Shown one piece after another: positions 27,074-35,881 of a stretch of 64,000 nt of DNA (position 1 is its first letter; each line of letters opens with the position of its first letter). Position numbers and translations under genes: made by a program. The notes beneath the pieces were generated by a model. The model made no database searches and was not told the DNA's origin. It saw only the letters and a program-made list of their open reading frames with translations. Source of the stretch: Gemmata palustris (GTDB taxonomy: Bacteria > Planctomycetota > Planctomycetia > Gemmatales > Gemmataceae); NCBI RefSeq assembly GCF_017939745.1, contig NZ_JAGKQQ010000001.1, positions 3,534,001 through 3,598,000 on the forward strand, written 5' to 3'.

Positions 27074-29569
27074 CTATTTCTCCTCGGGCTTTTTCGGCGG
27101 GCTGGCGAACACGTTTTCGCGCTCCAGCGGCAGTTGGAACCCGTCGGAAATGCGGGTCATATACAGTCCGCGGCACAGCCACCAGAACGTGAACAGAGCC
27201 TTATCGGGTCCGAGCTGCTTTTCCAGCGTCCGGTAATCGGCCGCGTTCAGATCCCACGGAGCGAGCGAGAGCTTCCGCGCGTAGGCGTAGGCGTGTTGCT
27301 CGGCGGGGGGGAAGCAGGACCAGTCGTCCCCGGCCAGGCGCCGGGTGCGCTCGGCGACGGCCTTCTTGTCCAGCCCGGCCACTTCCAGGAGCATTTCGCA
27401 GTGGCCCATGCAGTAGTTGCACTGGATGCTCCGGGTCTGAACCCAGAACAGGCTCTCCTCGAACACGCGGTCCTGCTTCGACTCGGCCCACATGGTCCGC
27501 GTCGCGACGTTCCACGGGACGGCCAGTTCGGGCACGTAGCCGTTGCAAACGAGGCTCCAGACGATCTTCGTCGGCCGCGTCGCGTACCCGGGCGGCAGCG
27601 CGGCCTTCACCTGTTCCCACTCCGGGACGGGCAACCGCGGGGTCCGGTCCCGCTGCTTTTCCAGGCGCTTCTGGAGGTCGTCGAACGTCAGCTTCGACCA
27701 CTCCGGGTCGCGCGGGACGACCGTCTCGCCCGATTTGAGGAGCGCGGGAAGTTCCTTCTGCTCGGGCAGAATCGGAGCGACTTGCAGTGCATCAGCGGCG
27801 AACTTCACGCCGAGCGGGGCCACCGGCCCGTCCGCCTCCAGCGGGATGCCCAGCCCGAGGATCAGTCGGTCCTGGAAGTTGCCGTAAGCCGCGAGCAGCA
27901 CCATCGCCGCGACCTTCTTGTCGCCGAACCGCTTCCGCAGCGTGGCAAATTGCTCGTCCGTGATCGTCGGCGCGGCGAGCGTCAACAACCGGGCGAACTC
28001 GAGCGGTTCCCGGTCCTCGGTCGGCCACTTGGCCGGGGCGCCCGTGAGCACAGTTACGGCCTCGGCGCCGGCCACTCGCTTGAGGTCGGCGAGCGCGGTC
28101 AGTTCGGTGTACTCGCACCGGTTCGCCCGGGCGACGGCCCAGCGCATTTTCGCTCGGAGCGCCGGGTCCAGCGGACTTTTCGTCCGGTGCGCCTCGTCGA
28201 GTACGAGCATCGCGGCCGCGGTCCGCGGTAAGTGCCCGGCGACCGCCTTCACCCAGTTCGGCAGCGGTCCGTCCCCTCCCGCTTCGACCTTCGGCAGCTT
28301 CGCCCATGTGTCCTTATCACTCGGCAGGGGAATCACGCCGACATCGGTCTTCGGCGCCTTCACGGGCGCGGATTCAATGAGGCTCATGAGAAGCGCCTGC
28401 TCCATTTCGCCCGGTTTGAAGCCGAACGGCCCGCGCCCGCTCTTGTACGCGACCTTCCCGCCCGCGTCGATCACGTACAGGCGCGCCGGCATCCCGCTGT
28501 ACGCATTACCGACCGGGTCGCTGATCTCGTCTACGAACACGGGCAGTCCCGGGTTTAGCTTTTTGCGGAACTGCGCGCACACTTCGGCCCGCTCTTCGGT
28601 GGTAGTCGGCTGCTTCACGGCGACGCCGAGCCGGGCGTTCGATTCCATCTTCCAGCCGTCCGTCGGGTGCGCTTCGCGCACGTAGACCATGATGAACGTG
28701 GCCTTGTCCTTGTACCGCTCGAAGAGCGCGTCCACGTCCGGGTAGAGCGCGCGGAACGGCCCGCAGGTGAAGTTCCCGAACACCAGTACGACGGGGCGCT
28801 TGCCGGTCTCCTTCGAGAGCTGCACCGTTTCCTTGCCGTCCACCGACTTGAGCGTGAAGTCCGGCGCGAGAGTGCCGACCTTCGGCCCTTCCTGGATGGA
28901 CCCGATCTCGCCCGCGTACAGCCCCTTCACCAGTACCGGAACCGTCGGGCCGTCGCCCGGAGCGAACCCGGCCGGCCCGCGCGGGATCATCGCGCGGCGG
29001 AAGTCGTCGGCGGTGAAGTGGTCCTTCCCGCTCGCGAGCCGCTTGAACACCTCGTCGAGTTCCTCGCGCGTGAGGCGCCCGTCACCGGACACATCGAACC
29101 GGCGGAACATGCGCGAGAGCATGTTGGCCTGTTGCACGTAGGGGCTGCGGTCCGACCAGTCGAGGTCGGAGGGGGCGATCTTCCCGTCGCCGTCGCGGTC
29201 GAGCGCATCGAACAGTGCCGCCGATCCGCGGAACTTGTCCCGCGGGATCGCAGTAATCTTCGCGTCGAGCCCGCTGTGTTCGACCAGCCATTTCCAGGTG
29301 TACCGCGACTCGGACGGGCCGAACCAGCCGTCGGTACCGTTCAACTGCGACCCCTTCAGGATCGCGACGAGCATCCGCGCCGCTTCGGGTTGCGGCGCGC
29401 CCGCGAAGTGCTTCTCGACGAGTTCCACCGCGGCCGCGGCCTCTTTCGCGTCACCGAGTTTGTCCGGGTCGAGTTTCGGCAGTACCACCGGTTTCGGCGC
29501 GTCCGCGGCCGGCCCCGGTGCGATGAGCAGCGCGGCCAGAACCGGCGCTGCGAAGAATCGAGTCCGCAT
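27074..29569 (-). CDS. Secreted EF-hand / deiodinase-like redoxin / CMD-like fusion protein
   Basis: 831 residues from the ATG at 29569; the longer open frame continues into the upstream lipoprotein as a shadow. There is a signal peptide (TRFFAAPVLAALLIAPGPAA). Two EF-hand loops follow at about 119 (DALDRDGDGKIAPSDLDW) and 156 (RRFDVSGDGRLTREELDE). A redoxin domain at about 225-330 resembles iodothyronine deiodinases (FGNFTCGPFRALYPDV, then VYVREAHPTDGW); it has Cys at the active-site region and no in-frame TGA. The C-terminal 130 residues resemble a carboxymuconolactone decarboxylase/AhpD-type domain with CNYCMGHC near 713. Three redox or Ca-binding modules in one exported chain suggest a Ca-linked thiol or peroxide function; this is inference. 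Confidence 0.82.
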   Translation of the reverse strand: MRTRFFAAPVLAALLIAPGPAADAPKPVVLPKLDPDKLGDAKEAAAAVELVEKHFAGAPQPEAARMLVAILKGSQLNGTDGWFGPSESRYTWKWLVEHSGLDAKITAIPRDKFRGSAALFDALDRDGDGKIAPSDLDWSDRSPYVQQANMLSRMFRRFDVSGDGRLTREELDEVFKRLASGKDHFTADDFRRAMIPRGPAGFAPGDGPTVPVLVKGLYAGEIGSIQEGPKVGTLAPDFTLKSVDGKETVQLSKETGKRPVVLVFGNFTCGPFRALYPDVDALFERYKDKATFIMVYVREAHPTDGWKMESNARLGVAVKQPTTTEERAEVCAQFRKKLNPGLPVFVDEISDPVGNAYSGMPARLYVIDAGGKVAYKSGRGPFGFKPGEMEQALLMSLIESAPVKAPKTDVGVIPLPSDKDTWAKLPKVEAGGDGPLPNWVKAVAGHLPRTAAAMLVLDEAHRTKSPLDPALRAKMRWAVARANRCEYTELTALADLKRVAGAEAVTVLTGAPAKWPTEDREPLEFARLLTLAAPTITDEQFATLRKRFGDKKVAAMVLLAAYGNFQDRLILGLGIPLEADGPVAPLGVKFAADALQVAPILPEQKELPALLKSGETVVPRDPEWSKLTFDDLQKRLEKQRDRTPRLPVPEWEQVKAALPPGYATRPTKIVWSLVCNGYVPELAVPWNVATRTMWAESKQDRVFEESLFWVQTRSIQCNYCMGHCEMLLEVAGLDKKAVAERTRRLAGDDWSCFPPAEQHAYAYARKLSLAPWDLNAADYRTLEKQLGPDKALFTFWWLCRGLYMTRISDGFQLPLERENVFASPPKKPEEK

Positions 29570-29607
29570 GGGATGAACCTCCGGGTGATCGAGACGAACG
29601 GGCGCGG

Positions 29608-29997
29608 TCATTCCATCGCGCGGAACACCGTCAGTTTGGGGTCCGTGCCGACGATGTAGGTAACGGTCTTGGTCGCGGCGCGCCCCTGCGCGTCGCGAAC
29701 GGTGATTTGGGCCTGCACGCGCAGGTTCGCGTCCTCGGGCGTTCCGTCGCTCAGGAGCTTGTACTCCGTGAGCTTCGCCCCGGCCATCCAGTCGAAGTCC
29801 TGGGCGACAATGGGCGGCGTCGACTGGCCCAGGGACTCGATCTTCTGCCCCGCTTTCCAGGCGTCGAGCGCGGTGCGGAGGGCGGCGAGCGCCTTGTCCG
29901 ACTCCACGGGCGCAGCGCGCCGCGGGCCGTTCGAGCACCCGACCGCGGCCCAGCACGCGAGCACGAATACCGCGCAGCGCGCGAGTTTAGAAATCAC
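29608..29997 (-). CDS. Small lipoprotein of unknown function
   Basis: 129 residues with a GTG start at 29997 that lies inside the end of the DUF1559 gene (11-base overlap). The N terminus is a lipoprotein signal ([19 protein letters not shown]). The mature part starts with a helical stretch ([15 protein letters not shown]) and continues as a beta-rich domain ([20 protein letters not shown]). Such small lipoproteins commonly follow DUF1559 genes in planctomycetes. It is translationally linked to the DUF1559 gene. Confidence 0.75.
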   Translation of the reverse strand: MISKLARCAVFVLACWAAVGCSNGPRRAAPVESDKALAALRTALDAWKAGQKIESLGQSTPPIVAQDFDWMAGAKLTEYKLLSDGTPEDANLRVQAQITVRDAQGRAATKTVTYIVGTDPKLTVFRAME

Positions 29998-30934
29998 CGA
30001 GCACCTCCCCGTTCGCGCGCGTGCCGAGTCCGCGCCACGTTTGCAGATCGATGCTGTCGCGAACGAACCGCACCCCGCCGTCGCCCATCAATACGTTCAC
30101 CCCGCCGGTGTGCCGGCTGCTCGGCGGCATGGTCGACTTGCCGACCACGAAGAACCCGCACGAGCGGCCGTTGGGCGGCGAGATGTGCTGGTACCGGTGC
30201 TGGTGGTGCATCCACGGCGCCCCCATGAACAGCGGGAACTGGTTGGCGAGGTTCGCCGTGTCCACGCCCAAACACGTGGCGTGGGCCGCGTCCGCGTTCG
30301 CCGGGTCGCTGGGGTTGAAGAACACGTCCTCGATCGGGCTGATGATCCCGTTGCTGCCGTCGGCCAGTAGCCGCTCGCTGAAGAACGCGGTGTTGCTCGT
30401 TCCGTCGGTGATGTCCCCGAACCCGACGGCCGTGTTCACGTAAAACACGCCGTTGTAGAGTGCGGGGTTGGGGATCACGAAAAACGGCATGGTGCCCGTG
30501 TTGGCCATGTAGTTGGTCGCGGCCCCGGACGCGGGGATCGGGTTGTCGCGGTCCGACGGGCACCGGAACCCGCCGATCACCGTGTTGCGCGCGGTGGTGT
30601 TCGCGGCGTCCGTCGGCGGCGCGCGGAAATCGATCAGCTTGTACACGTTGTCCTGTTCCATTTGCGGCAGGATCTGGGTCAGCGCGGAGAACTGCGAGCC
30701 GGGCGTCACGGTCGGCGCGAGCCCGCCGCTCGGGAACTTGCCGGCGGTGTCGTGGAAGTTGTGCAGCGCGAGCCCGATCTGCTTGAGATTGTTCTGGCAC
30801 TTCATCCGGGCCGCCGCCTCGCGCACCTTCTGAACGGCCGGGAGCAATAGCCCAATGAGAATCGCAATAATGGCCATAACGACGAGGAGTTCGATCAGCG
30901 TAAAGCCCGCTCTGCGGGCGAATGAACGATCCAT
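29987..30934 (-). CDS. DUF1559 protein with pilin-like N terminus
   Basis: 315 residues from the ATG at 30934, chosen because it puts the type IV pilin-like segment ([20 protein letters not shown]) right at the start. The DUF1559 body has [20 protein letters not shown] after it and the family's C-terminal H-x9-DG motif ([12 protein letters not shown]). The prepilin-type site G/FTLIE suggests cleavage and methylation by a prepilin peptidase. Planctomycetes carry many copies and the role is not established. It is upstream of, and overlaps, a small lipoprotein gene. Confidence 0.92.
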   Translation of the reverse strand: MDRSFARRAGFTLIELLVVMAIIAILIGLLLPAVQKVREAAARMKCQNNLKQIGLALHNFHDTAGKFPSGGLAPTVTPGSQFSALTQILPQMEQDNVYKLIDFRAPPTDAANTTARNTVIGGFRCPSDRDNPIPASGAATNYMANTGTMPFFVIPNPALYNGVFYVNTAVGFGDITDGTSNTAFFSERLLADGSNGIISPIEDVFFNPSDPANADAAHATCLGVDTANLANQFPLFMGAPWMHHQHRYQHISPPNGRSCGFFVVGKSTMPPSSRHTGGVNVLMGDGGVRFVRDSIDLQTWRGLGTRANGEVLGDF

Positions 30935-31027
30935 GATGAGGGCTCGGTCTTGGGAAGAATGAGTACAAGACACCAACAGCGATTGGGCGCGCCCCAACGG
31001 GCGCGCCGAGGTTGGCTACGCTTCGGC

Positions 31028-31043
31028 ACCAAATGCGTGCCAA
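31028..31043 (-). promoter_or_regulatory. Possible sigma-54-like element (weak)
   Basis: Minus strand reads TTGGCACGCATTTGGT, about 94 bases before the DUF1559 start. The -24 half matches TGGCACG exactly; the -12 half has GT where GC is expected. Compare the elements at 37804 and 39051. Confidence 0.25.
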
Positions 31044-31113
31044 CACCGACCGTCAAAAGCGCCACACCGTGCAGTGGGCGTGGGAGCGCGCAACACGGGC
31101 GCAGTTGACGAGT

Positions 31114-31509
31114 TCAGCCGAGTCGCGGTGGGTGGAAGACCGAGGGCGCCCGAAGAATCGGTCGCGGAAATGACGATTCGCGATCAAAGGACGGAGCCGG
31201 AGCACCGCCTTCGGACAGAGTGAAGCACCGAACTTGGTCCTTCACCTGTGTCGATACGGACGGAACCGGCGGCACCGGGAGCGACTCGCGCACCGGAGCA
31301 CCGGAGCAGTTCGGCCCCCGACACGGCGCCGAGTTGTGGCGTTCGGCCGGCCCGGATTGTGCGGATTGCGATTCCAATTCGATGAGGGGCGAGAATCCCC
31401 CGGACGAATGCCCCCCGCACCGCGCTTCAGCACGGGTCGGAGACAGGCAGGCGACCGCGACGAGCGCGACGGCCCACCCGCAACGGCGGATGAGAGAGTG
31501 GGAGAGCAT
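31114..31509 (-). CDS. Small secreted protein with Pro/Ser-rich body
   Basis: 131 residues from the ATG at 31509. A signal peptide is plausible (SLIRRCGWAVALVAVACLSP, cleavage near AEA). The mature part is low in secondary structure, with a Cys pair CRGPNC around residue 62 and a Pro/Val-rich stretch (SLPVPPVPSVST). It has no recognisable family. The longer open frame adds 27 residues before the leader and is not needed. Moderately sure that it is a gene. Confidence 0.5.
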   Translation of the reverse strand: MLSHSLIRRCGWAVALVAVACLSPTRAEARCGGHSSGGFSPLIELESQSAQSGPAERHNSAPCRGPNCSGAPVRESLPVPPVPSVSTQVKDQVRCFTLSEGGAPAPSFDRESSFPRPILRAPSVFHPPRLG

Positions 31510-31674
31510 CAAATTCTTAACGCGAGGCTCGAACACTCCGAATCTACGCAAGCACGCCGCCGGAAGCAACTGAAAATCACTCCCCCACACGAGCTCACGA
31601 GGGTCGCGATAACGCCGGCCGATGCGCTCCCTCTAACCCACACATTCTCGTACCGGCCGCGGGCCGCGCACCGA

Positions 31675-33894
31675 TCACGAGTCGCGCTCGCGGGCCGGCA
31701 AATCGATCAGCGCGGCAAGGGCCGCGCGGGTCCGGCTCTCGAGCATAAACGCGAGGGCCACCCCGACCAACCCCGCCACACTCATGGCGGCCACCGCGGG
31801 CGGGTTCGAGGCCCCGCGGGAGGCCAAAATCGCGACGGCGATCAGCGGGACCGCCGTCGCAGCCGCTCGGTAGCGCCCGAGGGAGTTCTCGACCCGTCGG
31901 AGGGCCGCCCGATCGTCCGGGCCGAAGCCACTCGAGCCGAGAAGGGCCGGGTACAGGACCGTCACGGACAAACACGTCACCATGAAGTACGGGTACACGG
32001 CCGCCATCAGTCCGCAAACGATGAGCGAGAGCAGGAAGTGAACGTAAGCCTCCTCGCCTTGCGGCGGCGGACCGGCCGTCGCGCGCAAAATGATGGGCCA
32101 CAGCACCCCGGCCAGCGTCCAGCACACCACAGAGATCCCCGCGGTCATCGCGCCGAACTGGAGGCAGCGCCCGCGGGCCGGATCGTCGGGCACCGGTCGG
32201 TTCCCCCGCCGAACGTGCCGCAACCCGCGCAACACGGGCCGCAGTGCCAACCAGGACGCGACCATTCCGAGCGGGAAGAACACCCCGTTCACGGCCAAAA
32301 TCACCTGATCGAACACGCTCTCGGCGGCGGACCACTGCGCAATGATTTCGGCCCGGTTGTACGCGATGTTGAACGCCGACGCCAACATGTTCGGGATCAC
32401 CGCAAACAGGTAAACGGTCAGCAGTGGGTACCGGCAAACGAGTTCGCGCCACCCGCCGGGTGCGGGTCGGACCAAGGCGCGCGCGGCCGGGCGGAGGCAC
32501 AGTTCGAGTTCCCGCCCCAATTCCCCAACGGTCGCCGGTCGCCGGTCCGGATCGGCCTGCAAACACGAGAGCAGCACGTCGCGCAACCCCGGCGCGCCCC
32601 CGCTCGGGAACGCGGCCACGGCTTCCGGCGGCGGACCGGTCCGCCGCTGTGCGGCCAACCCCCTCACGGTTTCCTGGCGGTCGGGGGTCACGCGCTCCGG
32701 CCCGAAGGGGCGGCTCCCCGTGGCCAGTTCCCAGAGCGTAACGGCGAGGCTGAACGCATCGGCCCGCCCGTCAAGAGTTTCCGGCGCGCGCGGGTGCGAG
32801 GGGTCGAACGCTTCCAGGTGTTCGAGCGCCATGTACCCCAGGCTGCCGCCGAACAAGACGACCGGTCCCGCCCCGTCGAGTTTGGAGCAGCACCCGACGT
32901 TGAAGTCCGCCAGCAGCGGTTCCCCGTCGGCCGCCAGGAGCACGTTCGCGGGTTTCACGTCCCGGTGCAGCACGCCGCGCGCGTGGGCGTAGTCGAGGGC
33001 CGCGGCCAGTTTCGCGCCGATCGCACACACGGTCGTCGCCCAGTCGCGCTCCGCCCACAGCCGGCGCACCGGCGACGCCGCGGACGGGACTTCGCCGCGC
33101 CGCACCAGGACCGCGTCGATCGCGTCGAGGAGCGTGCGCCCGGTCCACTGATCGGCGGGAACGGTCCGGGCGTGCGCGATCACGTCCAGGAGCGTCCCGC
33201 CCGGCAGGTACGGCATGTACACCAACTGGAGCCCGCGCTCGTTCAGCACCCGCTGGTCGTACACCCGGACGATGTGCGGGTGATCCAATTGGGCCAAAGT
33301 CTGAGCCTCCATCCCGCGCGAGGCCGTTACTTTCAAAGCAACGAGCCGCTGCATGGTCAGTTGACGGGCCAAAAATACTTTCGCGAACTGCCCTTCCCCG
33401 ATCAGCGTGAGCAGATCAAAATCATCGAGCCGGTCGCCCGCCCGAACCGAGACCGCGGTCCGCGACGCGAGCACCGACGTGGAACGGGCCACCGCGGTAC
33501 CGCCCAGGAGCCGTGCCAGTTCGTCGGCCCGGTCCGGGAAGCGGTCGAAGTAGTCGCTCGGTTGGGGGGCGCGCCCCGCGCGCCGGCGCAGGTGGAAATC
33601 TTCGTACAACAGGTCCGCCGGCGGCCCGGCGCGGTCCAGTTCGGGGAACTGCCGAATGTAGTCTTCGAGCGCGCAGTCGAGCCCGCGCTGGAGCCGGGTC
33701 TCGAGATCGAACTTGATGAGTTCCACCAGGAGCAACCCGCGCGCGTCGGGCCACCCGATCGGGAGAAATGCCGCGAGCTCGGGCGGCGCGCCGGCGGACT
33801 CCCACGCGCGCGCGAAGGCCTCGAGGCGCTCCGTAATCACGTCCCAGATTCGGGTCGTTGAAGCGGGTAACGAGTGCCCGGTGGTCGAGAGCAT
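31675..33894 (-). CDS. Membrane-bound Ser/Thr protein kinase with a non-standard DFG motif
   Basis: 739 residues from the ATG at 33894; anything upstream is antisense to the sigma factor gene. An N-terminal helical region (1-150) precedes the kinase domain: Gly loop GEGQFAKVFLA near 163, VALKVTAS, catalytic HRDVKPANVLL near 308, then ADFNVG where most kinases have DFG, and YMALEHLEAF where most have APE. HRD and the VAIK-type Lys are intact, so activity is possible. From about 490 onwards there are roughly six to eight hydrophobic segments, so it is membrane anchored with the kinase domain inside. It is divergent from an ECF sigma factor gene, with 97 bases between the starts. Confidence 0.9.
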   Translation of the reverse strand: MLSTTGHSLPASTTRIWDVITERLEAFARAWESAGAPPELAAFLPIGWPDARGLLLVELIKFDLETRLQRGLDCALEDYIRQFPELDRAGPPADLLYEDFHLRRRAGRAPQPSDYFDRFPDRADELARLLGGTAVARSTSVLASRTAVSVRAGDRLDDFDLLTLIGEGQFAKVFLARQLTMQRLVALKVTASRGMEAQTLAQLDHPHIVRVYDQRVLNERGLQLVYMPYLPGGTLLDVIAHARTVPADQWTGRTLLDAIDAVLVRRGEVPSAASPVRRLWAERDWATTVCAIGAKLAAALDYAHARGVLHRDVKPANVLLAADGEPLLADFNVGCCSKLDGAGPVVLFGGSLGYMALEHLEAFDPSHPRAPETLDGRADAFSLAVTLWELATGSRPFGPERVTPDRQETVRGLAAQRRTGPPPEAVAAFPSGGAPGLRDVLLSCLQADPDRRPATVGELGRELELCLRPAARALVRPAPGGWRELVCRYPLLTVYLFAVIPNMLASAFNIAYNRAEIIAQWSAAESVFDQVILAVNGVFFPLGMVASWLALRPVLRGLRHVRRGNRPVPDDPARGRCLQFGAMTAGISVVCWTLAGVLWPIILRATAGPPPQGEEAYVHFLLSLIVCGLMAAVYPYFMVTCLSVTVLYPALLGSSGFGPDDRAALRRVENSLGRYRAAATAVPLIAVAILASRGASNPPAVAAMSVAGLVGVALAFMLESRTRAALAALIDLPARERDS

Positions 33895-33991
33895 GGTGGA
33901 CCCAGATCGGCGCCGCGGCGCGGGCGAGCGGTTACAATACACCCGATCGCCCCCGAGAGGAACGGCCGCCACCCGCCCCGGAGCTTCCGCC

Positions 33992-34588
33992 ATGAGCGAT
34001 GTCCCCCTCTCCGATGTTCTCCACCGCGACCCGGCGGCCCTCGCCGCGTTCCTCGAGCACCGGCGCCCGGCCCTGGTCGCGTTCGTTGAAGGGCGCCTCG
34101 GCGCAACCCTGCGCGGCAAACTGGACCCGCAGGACATTGCCCAGGAAGTCGCGATCAAGGCGCTGCGGGAACTGCCCCAAACGGAACTCGGCGATCGCGA
34201 CCCGTTCGGGTGGCTGTGCCACCTGGCCGAACAGTGCGTGATCGACGCCCACCGGCACTTCGCGGCTTCCAAACGGGCCGCCGAGCGCGAGCAACCCGGA
34301 AACGTCCCGGCCGGCGAGGGGAGCCCGGATCTCATCGCCCTCCTCGCGGCCAGCATCACCACCCCGACCCAAGCGGTCGTGCGCGACGAGCGCGAGGTCC
34401 GGCTCCGGGCGGCAATTGCGACTTTACCGGAAGAGCACCGCGAAGCGCTGCGGTTGCGGTACGTCGAGGGCCTCCCGACCAAAGACGTGGCCGCTCGGCT
34501 GAACAAATCGGACGTTGCCACGCGGGTACTGCTCACGCGCCTCGTTCACCGCTTGCAAGAACTACTCGGCCCGGGCGAGGAAGCCTGA
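33992..34588 (+). CDS. ECF-type RNA polymerase sigma factor
   Basis: 198 residues from the ATG at 33992 (weak GGAG upstream). Region 2 is visible around residues 40-80 (GKLDPQDIAQEVAIKALREL, DPFGWLCHLAEQCVIDAHRH). Region 4 is at about 145-190 (LPEEHREALRLRYVEGLPTK, DVAARLNKSDVATRVLLTRL). In Planctomycetota, ECF genes are often next to Ser/Thr kinase genes and no anti-sigma factor is present, as here. This suggests control by phosphorylation from the divergent membrane kinase; that is inference. Confidence 0.93.
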   Translation: MSDVPLSDVLHRDPAALAAFLEHRRPALVAFVEGRLGATLRGKLDPQDIAQEVAIKALRELPQTELGDRDPFGWLCHLAEQCVIDAHRHFAASKRAAEREQPGNVPAGEGSPDLIALLAASITTPTQAVVRDEREVRLRAAIATLPEEHREALRLRYVEGLPTKDVAARLNKSDVATRVLLTRLVHRLQELLGPGEEA

Positions 34589-34617
34589 CCACACGCCGAT
34601 CCCGAACCGCGCGCGAA

Positions 34618-34650
34618 GCTCCGCCCCTGCCAATCTGGAAGGGGCGGAGC
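34618..34650. terminator. Bidirectional terminator between convergent genes
   Basis: Perfect 11-base stem (34618-34628 with 34640-34650; GCTCCGCCCCT / AGGGGCGGAGC) and 11-base loop. It lies between the sigma factor gene, which ends at 34588, and the convergent gene that ends at 34730. There is no long T-tract. Confidence 0.55.
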
Positions 34651-34729
34651 GATCTCGTGTCGTGTGCCGGTCAATCCCGAACGAAACTGATCGAGAGCCT
34701 ACGCAACCACGAGCACGAGGCCGCGACGG

Positions 34730-35326
34730 TTACGGCAGCGGGGGAACGCCGACCGGAGGCCCTTGCACTTGCGTCTGGGTCTGGGTTTGCGTTTGCGTCT
34801 GGGTCTGCGTTTGGACCTGGATCGGGGCCGGAATCCCAACCGGTGCCGCAATTGCAACCGGGGCTACCACCGGGGCGACGGCGACCGGAACCGGCACGGG
34901 CGCGACAACCGCGACGGGCGGGGCCGATGCGTAGTAGCTAACCGGGTAGTAGCACGACGCCGACGGGCACCAGTAGTAGTAGCAGCTCGTCGACGGGCAC
35001 CAGTAACAGTTGCAGCCGTACCGCTGCGAGTAGCCCCAATACGACCAGTGAGAGTGGGATCGACCGGGGTAGTAATACCCGCCGCCGAACGACTTACCGT
35101 ACTTCTGGTGGTAGTTCCCGAACGTCTGGTGATGGTTCCCGATCGACTGAACCGGCCGGCCCTGCCCCCCGAACGGGCTGCCCCCGGGTTTAAATCCCCC
35201 GGACGGCTTGGAGATCCCGATCGGACCGGAGTGCCCGCCCCCGCCGCCACTCGAGCCCTTTGAGCCGGCCGCCGCGGTCCCAGCAACCATCCCGGTTGCC
35301 AGCAAACTTGCAAGTAAAGTCCTCAT
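34730..35326 (-). CDS. Secreted low-complexity protein with Gly, Tyr/Cys and QT repeats
   Basis: 198 residues from the ATG at 35326, with a strong AAGGAGGAAG binding site. The signal peptide is MRTLLASLLATGMVAGTAAA. The mature chain runs: Gly/Ser-rich (GSKGSSGGGGGHSG), His/Tyr/Gly-rich (NHHQTFGNYHQKYGKS), a Tyr/Cys patch (NCYWCPSTSCYYYWCPSASC), an Ala/Pro/Val stretch, and near the end eight QT pairs in a row. This is the pattern of a structural or adhesive surface protein rather than an enzyme. The QT tract is encoded by six-base repeats, so copy number may change by slippage. Confidence 0.8.
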   Translation of the reverse strand: MRTLLASLLATGMVAGTAAAGSKGSSGGGGGHSGPIGISKPSGGFKPGGSPFGGQGRPVQSIGNHHQTFGNYHQKYGKSFGGGYYYPGRSHSHWSYWGYSQRYGCNCYWCPSTSCYYYWCPSASCYYPVSYYASAPPVAVVAPVPVPVAVAPVVAPVAIAAPVGIPAPIQVQTQTQTQTQTQTQTQVQGPPVGVPPLP

Positions 35327-35881
35327 CGGACTTCCTCCTTTTATTTTCAGTGAGACCGAGCGGAGTGCCCGGTCTACTTGGTTGAGCGGAACGCCCGAAT
35401 GAGTGTTACGGAATTTTTGACGCGGCCCCGCGAGAGCCGGGTCCGCGCTCAAATTGCGGCCGCACCCGCGAACGCAAGTCATTACCGGGGCTTCATTAAT
35501 CATCGCCCCTGCTAGCGACAGTTAAAGCGCAATCGGTCTCAGCGGGTATTCGACCAGAAGTGACAAGTGGAGAGTTGAAGCCGACTCAAAAGACCGTCCG
35601 GCGCGTCGTCCAACGGTGACACGGCAACCGGAATCAAATAGGGGTTGATACGCGGCGAGAATCCGTAGTACCTTTACGCGCCGGCTGGGAGGCGAGTTCA
35701 GTCGGCAGGCGCCGGCGCGGCCCCATCCCGCCGGCGCCTTTTCGGTACCCGCAGTTCTGACCGCAATTCCTTCACCCGCACTCGACCGTCCCAGCGCCAA
35801 ACACGCGGACCCGGCCGCGACAGCAGAAATGGCGCGCGGTTCGCGAGATCGTCACGCCACCGCGCAACAGTCATCCCGCGG
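35327..35881. other. Intergenic region, 555 bases, with no convincing gene
   Basis: The 92-codon minus frame at 35522-35800 has no binding site or family resemblance. The only clear structure is the plus-strand terminator-like hairpin at 35707-35742. The left part must hold the promoter of the 34730-35326 gene. Confidence 0.6.
35707..35742 (+). terminator. Orphan plus-strand intrinsic terminator
   Basis: Perfect 11-base stem (AGGCGCCGGCG at 35707-35717 with CGCCGGCGCCT at 35729-35739), 11-base loop, then TTTT on the plus strand. Both neighbouring genes are on the minus strand, so no plus-strand gene explains it. A weak promoter-like pair (TTGATA at 35645, TAGTAC at about 35666) could give a short RNA. 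Confidence 0.55.

Noticed and set aside
26690-28231. Long plus frame across the heptad-repeat gene and the EF-hand/redoxin gene
   Set aside because: It is antisense to two better supported minus-strand genes and is Arg-rich without domains.
27100-29569. Possible selenocysteine TGA in the deiodinase-like redoxin
   Set aside because: The active-site position is a normal Cys codon (FTCGPFR) and there is no in-frame stop in the gene.
33895-34536. Kinase gene extended 214 codons further upstream
   Set aside because: This part is antisense to the ECF sigma factor gene, whose domains are clear; the ATG at 33894 is sufficient.
35522-35800. Minus-strand 92-codon frame in the 35.3-35.9 kb gap
   Set aside because: No binding site, Arg/Gly/Ser composition of random GC-rich frame, and it runs through a terminator hairpin.
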